Assembly: GCF_015207825.1 (NCBI RefSeq)
Contig: NZ_JADEWC010000001.1
Location: 1 to 64,000 of the forward strand
DNA length: 64,000 bases
Reading direction: 5' to 3'
Source: Cyanobacterium stanieri LEGE 03274
GTDB taxonomy: Bacteria > Cyanobacteriota > Cyanobacteriia > Cyanobacteriales > Cyanobacteriaceae
The notes beneath the pieces are model-generated. The model saw only the letters and a program-made list of their open reading frames with translations. It made no database searches and was not told where the DNA came from. This document shows positions 18,928 to 26,288 of the stretch, one piece after another. A program made the position numbers and the translations under genes. How positions within the stretch are numbered: the first letter of the stretch is position 1; every line of letters starts with the position of its first letter.

Positions 18928-20202
18928 CTATTTTAAATAGATATTTTTACCTTGATAAGCATCAAAAAAACTGACTTTATCTAGGTTGATTCCTAAGTTA
19001 ATTTTATCGCCGATATTAAATAAATTATCACCAAATATTCTTACTTGTAAGGTTTGATTAGAATCATTATTTAATAATACCTTTAAAAGAGTTTCATTGC
19101 CTAAGGATTCAATTAAATTGATGGTGCAAGATAAAGAAGATTCCCCAGGGTTTGAAATATAAAAATGTTCTGGTCTAATGCCTACATCTATTTTTTCATA
19201 ATTATAATTACTGAGAATATCTAACCATTTTTGAGTTAAAATAAACTTAAAACATTCATGGACAATCATTGATTTTTCCTTAATAAAATCCACCTCCAAA
19301 AAATTCATGGGAGGCGAACCAATAAACTGAGCAACAAACTTATTAGCAGGTTGACGATACACTTCTAGGGGGGTAGCTACCTGTTGAATTTCTCCATTAT
19401 TCATGATAGCAATACGATCGCCCATAGTCATAGCCTCAGTTTGATCATGGGTAACATAAATAGTAGTTACCTGCAATTGCTTTTGTAGGGTAACAATCTG
19501 GCTGCGGGTTTCTGTCCTTAGTTTAGCATCCAAATTAGAAAGAGGCTCATCCATCAAAAAGGCTTGGGGATTTCGGGCAATGGCGCGCCCTAGGGCTACC
19601 CGTTGTTTTTGTCCCCCAGATAGTTGTTTTGGTAGTCTATCTAAAAGATGATCTATTTGCAATAATTGGGCTACCTCTAAAACTTTTGCTTGGATACTTT
19701 TTTCTTCATCACTGAGGAAACGAAAACGAGGGGGCAACACACGGCTAAGATTACCCAATATTTTTGGGGCAGAAAACTTTTTTTTATCAGGATTCATCCG
19801 CCTTAAACCAAAGGCAATATTATCATAAACTCGAAGATGGGGATAAAGGGCGTAATTTTGGAATACCATGGCAATATCCCTAGATTTTGGTGGTAAATTA
19901 TTTACGGTGCGATCGCCTATAATGATTTTCCCCGCACTAATCTCCTCTAACCCAGCTATTAAACGTAATAGGGTACTTTTTCCACAACCAGAAGGCCCCA
20001 CCAATACCATAAATTCCCCTTCTCTAATCTCTAAATTAATCCCCCTCAACACATTCGTATTACTTACCGATGGGATTTTCTTTTGTTCATCATTCGCAGG
20101 AATAGAAGTGGGAGCAATAACCCCTAGATTATCACCATTAGATAGTTTTGACCTAGAGCTAGAATAGCTCTTATAGAGATTGTCAATAATTACTTGTGCC
20201 AA
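18928..20202 (-). CDS. MalK/UgpC-type ABC ATPase with two insertions
   Basis: A 424-residue importer ATPase. Walker A GPSGCGKST is at 69-77, signature LSGGQKQR starts at 194, Walker B (AFLMDEP) follows, and a TOBE C-domain ends the protein. It is about 50 residues longer than usual because of a Ser/Asn-rich insert at about 13-50, before the first strand is completed, and a basic insert at about 136-168 before the signature helix. The TTG start at 20202 is chosen because it gives the family N-terminus MAQVIIDNLYKSY and no ATG is available. No permease gene is adjacent; it may energise permeases elsewhere, or be the Ggt ATPase instead of the gene at 7427. Confidence 0.85.
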   Translation of the reverse strand: MAQVIIDNLYKSYSSSRSKLSNGDNLGVIAPTSIPANDEQKKIPSVSNTNVLRGINLEIREGEFMVLVGPSGCGKSTLLRLIAGLEEISAGKIIIGDRTVNNLPPKSRDIAMVFQNYALYPHLRVYDNIAFGLRRMNPDKKKFSAPKILGNLSRVLPPRFRFLSDEEKSIQAKVLEVAQLLQIDHLLDRLPKQLSGGQKQRVALGRAIARNPQAFLMDEPLSNLDAKLRTETRSQIVTLQKQLQVTTIYVTHDQTEAMTMGDRIAIMNNGEIQQVATPLEVYRQPANKFVAQFIGSPPMNFLEVDFIKEKSMIVHECFKFILTQKWLDILSNYNYEKIDVGIRPEHFYISNPGESSLSCTINLIESLGNETLLKVLLNNDSNQTLQVRIFGDNLFNIGDKINLGINLDKVSFFDAYQGKNIYLK

Positions 20203-20347
20203 AATGTATCATCTATCCAAAATAAGCATTCAAGCCAAAATTATAGCACGTCAACATTTAAGCTAACAATTAACCCCACATCATTCCCCATGGAAATAAC
20301 AATTAGCGATTAACCCCCATATTTTTTTTAAATTGTGATTATTTATT

Positions 20348-21868
20348 ATGCAAAAAGTGAGTTTTTTAATTATCTTATTTATTAACTTATTCTCCTTCCC
20401 TAGCAAAGCAAATCCCATAAATTTTTACCCACTAGAAACACTAGAAAATAATACAATTAACGATAACCTTCCTTTAGTAATTGAGTTAAAGGAGATGAAA
20501 AACAATCAGAATATAATAGATGCCATTAAATATCTTGATAATAAATATCACTGTTTAGAAAACAACTTCATCGATACCCCGACAAAAAAAAGTTACCATA
20601 ATGATATTACAAACAAAATAAATTATTGTCTAAAGCAACTAAAAAACGCCCCTAAGCAACTAATTTTAGAAGATATAAATATAATAAAACAACTGGAAAA
20701 AATATATTATTATGACCTAAAAACCTTAGAAAATAGCACAAAAAACCTAGAAAATATAAGTGATCAATTAACAAAAACAGCATTTTCAAACACCGCAAAA
20801 CTAGAAGGAGAAATTATATTTGCCCTAGCCCAAGTACAAGGTAATCATCAAGTAGAAAATAGAGAACAATCAATCCCCGAAAACCTAACCCTTAGCCATC
20901 GTACTAGGTTAGAATTTATAAATAGTTTTAACGGCTCAGATGAACTAAGAATTCGTTTTCAATCCCGCAATGTTCCAGAATTTGAAGACATAACAGGAAC
21001 ATCTATGGCTAATTTAGGCTTTGATGGTAATAGCGATGGCAATATTGAATTAAGCCGTCTTGATTATGAAACCAACCTCGGTGAACATAGCGAAATTTAC
21101 TTTAACATTGTAGGGGGAGGCTTAGGAGACTATCTCGATAATATTAATGGGGATTTTAGCGGTAGTGGAGATGGTGCGATTTCTTTATTTGCTCGAGAAA
21201 ATCCTATCCGACGACAAGGGGGCGCACCCGGCATTGGGCTTAGTCATCAACTTAATGATAATATTCTTCTACAATGGGGTTATGTTGCACCAGAAGCCGA
21301 TGATTTGGATGTGGGAATTTTTCAGAGTCCTTACGGTTTAGCTTTACAGGGGATGGTTGAATTTTCCAATGATTTTCGCTTCAGTTTAACCTATATACGT
21401 TCATTTAATGCGGTTAACACGGGAACAAGTAGTAGTTTAGCAGCCAACCCTTTTAATGGTGATTCTAGGGCGATTATGGCTGATTCCTGGGGCGCTGAAA
21501 TATCATGGGATTTATCTTCCCAGACAACTTTTGGAGCGAGAGTGGGTTATATTAATGCTCAAGCTCAGGATTTAGAAAGACAACCCGAAGCACAGTTACT
21601 AACATGGGCAATGTTATTGGCGCTAAAAGATTTAGGAAAAGAAGGTAATTTATTAGGATTTGTATGGGGGCAACCTTTGAGGGTGATAGGAAATAATTAT
21701 GGATTAGTGGAGGATAATGGCTCATGGCATTTAGAAGTTTTTTATCGTCTTAAAATTAATGATCATATTGCCATCACTCCTGGTTTTTTTATGATTATAA
21801 ATCCTGAAAATAATCTTGATAATGCCCCTATATTGGTATCTACTGTTCGTACTACTTTCACTTTTTAA
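20348..21868 (+). CDS. OprB/iron-uptake-type porin with degenerate SLH region
   Basis: A 506-residue outer-membrane protein of the cyanobacterial SomA/iron-uptake porin family. A signal peptide (residues 3-22, ending SKANP) is followed by a region where the SLH domain should be. Only a remnant is visible (NIIDAIKYLDNKYHCLENN ... INYCLKQLKN), lacking the usual W and YPDGT core. A helical stretch follows, then the barrel, entered through KLEGEIIFALAQVQG and RTRLEFINSFNGSDELRIRFQSRN, and ending in the aromatic TVRTTFTF. It is divergent from the ABC ATPase gene. Confidence 0.8.
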   Translation: MQKVSFLIILFINLFSFPSKANPINFYPLETLENNTINDNLPLVIELKEMKNNQNIIDAIKYLDNKYHCLENNFIDTPTKKSYHNDITNKINYCLKQLKNAPKQLILEDINIIKQLEKIYYYDLKTLENSTKNLENISDQLTKTAFSNTAKLEGEIIFALAQVQGNHQVENREQSIPENLTLSHRTRLEFINSFNGSDELRIRFQSRNVPEFEDITGTSMANLGFDGNSDGNIELSRLDYETNLGEHSEIYFNIVGGGLGDYLDNINGDFSGSGDGAISLFARENPIRRQGGAPGIGLSHQLNDNILLQWGYVAPEADDLDVGIFQSPYGLALQGMVEFSNDFRFSLTYIRSFNAVNTGTSSSLAANPFNGDSRAIMADSWGAEISWDLSSQTTFGARVGYINAQAQDLERQPEAQLLTWAMLLALKDLGKEGNLLGFVWGQPLRVIGNNYGLVEDNGSWHLEVFYRLKINDHIAITPGFFMIINPENNLDNAPILVSTVRTTFTF

Positions 21869-22099
21869 GTTTATCTTTAATTATTTACTGATGTTACTTA
21901 AAATTATTTATTTCTTTTCACTAACAATCATATTTTTTTGTTTATTATTATTTTTAGAAAAATTGGCGGATTATTGGTCTAGTAGATTAAGATAAGAATA
22001 AATGCTATTAAGAAATAAATCACTTTATAAATTTTCATTAATCAAGTTTTAAAATATTAATTGTATAATAAAAGCGAAATATGACATTTTTCTTAAATC

Positions 22100-23233
22100 A
22101 TGTTTGTTCCCACAAAAATTAATGTTCTCCATTTTGTTAAACAAAATTCATGGATTAAAATTATCATTTTTAGTGTAATTATCATCTTCTTAAAACCTGT
22201 ATCTGCCCAAGAAAATACTAATACTCTAAGGGTATCAACTCGCCCTTTTCCTCCTTTTGTATTTGAGGATAATAATGGTAAATATTCTGGCTTTAGTATT
22301 GAGTTATGGGATGAGATTGCTAATAGTATGGGTGTTGAATATGAATTATATTCAGAAGATAATGTGGAGGAATTATTAAATTCGGTGGTTGAGGGTAGGG
22401 CTGATGTGTCGGTAGCGGGAATTTCTATGACATCGGAGAGGGAGCAAATTATCGATTTTTCTCATCCTTTTTTCGATTCAGGATTAAATATACTGGTATC
22501 TGGTGAGCCTTTGTCGCCTTTGCGCATGGTTATTAACTATATTTTCGTACCGAGTATTTGGATTACGGTGGGAATTTTGTGTTTATTTACCATTTTTGCG
22601 GCTCATATAATGTGGTTTTTTGAAAGAAAGGAAAATGATGAGATGTTTCCCCGTCGATATTTGCGGGGTATTTGGGAATCTTTTTGGTGGTCTGTGGTAA
22701 CCTTAGTTACAGTGGGTTATGGGGATAAGACTCCTACTACTGCGGGGGGAAGAATCGTTGCAACTATTTGGATGTTTGCAGGAATATTGTTAATTTCTTA
22801 TTTTACTGCTTCGATTAGTTCTTCGATGACGGTCGATCGCCTCGATACCCAAATCAGGGGCTACAATGATTTAAGGGGACGTTCTGTGGGTACTGTAGCG
22901 GGTAGTACATCGGTAGATTTTTTAAATAATTTATCGGCTAACGTGGTGGTGTTTGAGAATATTGAGAGGGCTTATGAGGCTTTAAAAAATGATGATATTG
23001 AGGCGGTGGTTTATGATGAACCTGTTTTATTATATTTGATGAATCGACAAGAAAATTATAATCATAGTAGTAAGATTATTGGTAATACTTTTGATACTCA
23101 AAGTTATGCCATTGTCTTACCTAGGGGTAGTAGTTATCGTAATGAGATTAATCGAGCTATTTTAAGTTTGCGCGAAGATGGTACTTATGATCAAATTTAT
23201 GAACGTTGGTTTGGTAGCAATAATGAGTTTTAA
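22100..23233 (+). CDS. GluR0-like ligand-gated potassium channel
   Basis: A 377-residue protein with the layout of prokaryotic ionotropic glutamate receptors: signal peptide (about 19-37), first half of a periplasmic solute-binding domain (about 42-137, with TSER at 111-114 placing the ligand-carboxylate Arg114), helix M1 (about 145-174), re-entrant pore with filter TVGYGD at 204-209, helix M2 (about 218-243), and the second half of the binding domain (GRSVGTVAGSTSVDFL from 260; VYDEP near 308). Synechocystis GluR0 has this order and a potassium-type filter. The likely ligand is an amino acid. It stands alone, followed by a tandem repeat array. Confidence 0.9.
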   Translation: MFVPTKINVLHFVKQNSWIKIIIFSVIIIFLKPVSAQENTNTLRVSTRPFPPFVFEDNNGKYSGFSIELWDEIANSMGVEYELYSEDNVEELLNSVVEGRADVSVAGISMTSEREQIIDFSHPFFDSGLNILVSGEPLSPLRMVINYIFVPSIWITVGILCLFTIFAAHIMWFFERKENDEMFPRRYLRGIWESFWWSVVTLVTVGYGDKTPTTAGGRIVATIWMFAGILLISYFTASISSSMTVDRLDTQIRGYNDLRGRSVGTVAGSTSVDFLNNLSANVVVFENIERAYEALKNDDIEAVVYDEPVLLYLMNRQENYNHSSKIIGNTFDTQSYAIVLPRGSSYRNEINRAILSLREDGTYDQIYERWFGSNNEF

Positions 23234-23252
23234 ATATTGAGGGCGTTTGCTA

Positions 23253-23683
23253 TTACCCCAAGTTCGGATAATTAATTTGTTATAAACGGATTGTATTTTA
23301 GCCCACCGTGTAATGAATTACCCCAAGTTCGGATAATTGGTTGTAAACGGATTGCATCTTAGCCCACCGTGTAATGAATTACCCCAAGTTTGGATAATTA
23401 GTTATAAACGGATTGCATCTTAGCCCACCGTGTAATGAGTTACCCCAAGTTCGGATAATTAGTTATAAACGGATTGTATTTTAGCCCACCGTGTAATGAG
23501 TTACCCCAAGTTCGGATAATTGGTTGTAAACGGATTGTATTTTAGCCCACCGTGTAATGAGTTACCCCAAGTTCGGATAATTGGTTATAAACGGATTGCA
23601 TCTTAGCCCACCGTGTAATGAGTTACCCCAAGTTCGGATAATTTGTTATAAACGGATTGCATCTTAGCCCACCGTGTAATGAA
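23253..23683. repeat. Tandem array of seven ~61-bp direct repeats
   Basis: Seven head-to-tail units start with TTACCCCAAGTTCGG at 23253, 23318, 23379, 23440, 23501, 23562 and 23623. The first is 65 bp and the other six are exactly 61 bp. Each carries GGATAATT, TATAAACGGATTG, TTAGCCCACCG and TGTAATGA, with few substitutions between copies. There are no unique spacers and no coding potential. The unit is part of a dispersed intergenic repeat found elsewhere in the window. Confidence 0.95.
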
Positions 23684-23820
23684 TTACACGGCTAACGGTA
23701 GTTCGTTCAATAAATTGAACTAAGATATATTTGGATTCACGAATTTATCATAAATTATTATCATCCTCACCCTTCATCTACCTTACTCCCATCACCTGAA
23801 ACCTCACTCTAATTTTTTGT
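23675..23820 (+). repeat. Composite dispersed repeat, copy A
   Basis: The tandem array runs into the rest of a dispersed element: palindrome CCGTGTAATGAATTACACGG, then GGTAGTTCGTTCAATAAATTGAAC, then, after a divergent stretch, ACCTGAAACCTCACTCTAAT at about 23795-23815. The same blocks in the same order occur at 49845-50065 and, inverted, at 53122-53345. Confidence 0.8.
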
Positions 23821-23822
23821 AA

Positions 23823-24761
23823 CTAAATAGTATCAACCAAGGTATGGTCATTCCATTCAAGGCTATCGTTAATGGTATTACCATCATGGTAAGCGGCTAA
23901 TAATATTTCGCTAGTTTTACCCCATGCTATTTTACCATCACGACTAAGGGCGATCGCCCCTAAATCCCGCTTATTGACCTTAGCTTCTTCCATAGATTTA
24001 GCCATAGCATCATATAATGACATACCATCAGAGGTACGAATAACCACCTTCGCCGCCAAACACTCATCAATAATATCTTCCCCAATACCTGTACAACTAA
24101 CCCCAGCTACTCCATTGGCATAATTTCCCGCAGGCATAGCCGAATCACTTACCCTGCCCACATATTCCAAACCCTTACCCCCCGTAGAAGTACCAGCACT
24201 CACCCTGCCCATGGCATCAAGGGCAACCACCCCAATCGTACCCCGTCTGGCATTATCACCCTCTGCTACAACCCCAGCCATTTTACTGCTAAAGTTACCT
24301 TTTCTCTCCTCAATCCATTCTTGTAACCTTAAATCTGTGAGGGGATCATAAATGGGCAATCCCAACTCCCGTAACAGTTGTGCACTACCATAATCAGATA
24401 AAATCCGATCTTCTTTATCTTGTAATGTTTTTGCTAAATCAATGGGGTTTTTCACCCTAGAAACATTAATAACGCCACTGAAGCGCTGGGCATCACCATC
24501 CATCAAAGAGGCACTCATGCGAATTTGCCCATCTGATTGTAACACAGAACCCGTTCCAGCATTAAAACGGGGATTATTTTCTAGTAATTGACAACCTAAA
24601 ATAACGGCTTCATTGGCACTTTTTCCCGCCAAAAGTAATTGATAAACTTCCTTAACAATATCCTGTAAAGATTCTCTAACCGCTGTTAAGCCTCCTTTTC
24701 CTTTTAAAGAACTACCAGCGCCGCCATGAATAATTAATTTAGGAATGTTTTGATTAGACAT
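23823..24761 (-). CDS. iaaA: Isoaspartyl peptidase / L-asparaginase (Ntn hydrolase)
   Basis: A 312-residue plant-type asparaginase of the N-terminal nucleophile class. The proenzyme cleaves itself before the catalytic Thr175 in ARRGTIGVVALD, giving alpha and beta subunits. Also visible are the N-terminal IHGGAG, FNAGTGSVL near 66-74, and STGGKGLEYVGRVSDSAMPAGNYA of the active site. It degrades beta-aspartyl dipeptides and asparagine, and in cyanobacteria can work downstream of cyanophycinase to release aspartate and arginine. It is convergent with the GluR0-like gene across the repeat array. Confidence 0.95.
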   Translation of the reverse strand: MSNQNIPKLIIHGGAGSSLKGKGGLTAVRESLQDIVKEVYQLLLAGKSANEAVILGCQLLENNPRFNAGTGSVLQSDGQIRMSASLMDGDAQRFSGVINVSRVKNPIDLAKTLQDKEDRILSDYGSAQLLRELGLPIYDPLTDLRLQEWIEERKGNFSSKMAGVVAEGDNARRGTIGVVALDAMGRVSAGTSTGGKGLEYVGRVSDSAMPAGNYANGVAGVSCTGIGEDIIDECLAAKVVIRTSDGMSLYDAMAKSMEEAKVNKRDLGAIALSRDGKIAWGKTSEILLAAYHDGNTINDSLEWNDHTLVDTI

Positions 24762-24965
24762 TTTTATTTCTTTATATATTGCTATTTACAAAAAATTTTA
24801 GCATATTTATGTACATAAAACCTTAACAAAAAAACAAATTTTATTAAAAATAAATGCTAATATTAACCATGAATTAACTATGTAGTAATTGCATTACTAA
24901 TCTTTTAATTATTTCTCCTGTGATAACTGATAATTTATTGATTATTAATAAAGAAGATGATAAGG

Positions 24966-24992
24966 ATAAAAAATAGGTGGGCATTACCCACC
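24966..24992 (-). terminator. Rho-independent terminator of dnaN
   Basis: On the minus strand a perfect 6-bp stem (GGTGGG/CCCACC) with a 5-nt loop lies 9 bp after the dnaN stop and is followed by TATTTTTTAT. Plus-strand arms are 24976-24981 and 24987-24992. Confidence 0.85.
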
Positions 24993-25000
24993 AACAAAAA

Positions 25001-26185
25001 TTATAGCTTGACAGGCATAATTAAATAAGTCATTTGTAAACCACTAAGGGGAGTCACAATTACTGGTTGAATAGCGCCGTTAAAATGAAAAGTGATTTCG
25101 TTAGAAGATAACGCTTTTAAACCATCCATTAAATAACGAATATTAAAGCCAATCTCAAAGTCATCCCCTGTTATTTCCGCTAAAATACTTTCTTTTGCGT
25201 TTCCTAATTCGTTGGCTTCCACTGATAAAAATAGTTGTCCTTTTTGACTATCTAGGCTAAACTTGACCATATTATTTTTTTGGTCTAATAATACTGATAC
25301 CCTTTCTAAACTTTCAATAATTCTCTTTCTTTCTACTACCATGGTGCGATCGAAAGAAGTGGGAATTAACTGATTATAATTAGGATAAGCCCCATCAAGT
25401 TTACGACTGGTTAAATTTTGCTCTCCTAACTCAAAAACTACCTGCCCATCATCCACATAAAGGGCAACATTATCTTCCTCCTTCGCCATGGTTAAAATTT
25501 TCTCCACTTCACGTAATGCACGGGCAGGAATTGTCATGGTAAAATTTTGTTCTTCACTAACAGAAATATCATCATGGGTGGTTTCCTCTTCTCCATCCTC
25601 CGATACTTCTTTATCATCAGTGGTTTTTACCACCGCCAAACGATGTCCATCAGTAGCCGCAAATTCGAGGGTATCAAGGTTACGGGTGAGATGTATTCCC
25701 GTTAAAATTTGTTTGGCTTCATCATTACTCGCAGCAAATAAAGAGCCTTTTAAACCCTCACTCAAAGCAGTTACAGGCAACATTAAGGCTTCTTCCTTCT
25801 CCACCGCTGGTAAATCGGGAAACTCCGAAGCTGATACCCCCCGAAGCTGAAATTTTCCGTACATTGACTCGATCGCAACCAGGGGATTATCATCAGTATC
25901 ATCACCATCAAAACTAACTATAATTTCTCCTTCTGGTAAACGACTGACTATATCATTAAACAACTTAGCAGGAATAGTAATACAACCTTCTTCTTCCACT
26001 TGGGCGGCGAAACTGGTGCGCATTCCCAAACTCAAATCAAACCCTGTAAGGGTAACGGTATTTTTTTCACTATCAGCCATTAATAACACATTAGCTAAAA
26101 TGGGATGGGTTGGACGACTAGGCACAGCACGACTAACTAAAGAAAGGTTATTTCTTAATTCGCTTTGAGAACAAATAATTTTCAC
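25001..26185 (-). CDS. dnaN: DNA polymerase III beta subunit (sliding clamp)
   Basis: A 394-residue beta clamp with three repeated domains: MKIICSQSELRNNLSLVSRAVPSRPTHPILANVLL at the start, FAATDGHRLAVVKT near 175-188, and the C-terminal LMPVKL that is part of the ligand-binding pocket. A GTG start at 26185 gives the family N-terminus. An acidic insert at about 190-213 (EVSEDGEEETTHDD) lies in the second domain and is common in cyanobacterial clamps. It follows the exonuclease/ATPase fusion gene by 103 bp on the same strand and has its own terminator. Confidence 0.97.
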   Translation of the reverse strand: MKIICSQSELRNNLSLVSRAVPSRPTHPILANVLLMADSEKNTVTLTGFDLSLGMRTSFAAQVEEEGCITIPAKLFNDIVSRLPEGEIIVSFDGDDTDDNPLVAIESMYGKFQLRGVSASEFPDLPAVEKEEALMLPVTALSEGLKGSLFAASNDEAKQILTGIHLTRNLDTLEFAATDGHRLAVVKTTDDKEVSEDGEEETTHDDISVSEEQNFTMTIPARALREVEKILTMAKEEDNVALYVDDGQVVFELGEQNLTSRKLDGAYPNYNQLIPTSFDRTMVVERKRIIESLERVSVLLDQKNNMVKFSLDSQKGQLFLSVEANELGNAKESILAEITGDDFEIGFNIRYLMDGLKALSSNEITFHFNGAIQPVIVTPLSGLQMTYLIMPVKL

Positions 26186-26288
26186 GGTTTTCTATATTTG
26201 ATAAGAATATATATAATGGGTTAGCAACCAACCTTATAGATGGTTAGTTTTTTTGCACAGACTCAATATTTTAACTCAGATTTTCAGT

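Noticed and set aside
23253-23683. CRISPR array
   Set aside because: The whole 61-bp unit repeats with no variable spacers, and no cas genes are near.
24762-26288. Replication origin near dnaN, as in some cyanobacteria
   Set aside because: No cluster of DnaA boxes (TTATCCACA-like) is visible in the 239-bp and 103-bp gaps around dnaN. The TTAGCCCAC in the tandem array is too far from the consensus.
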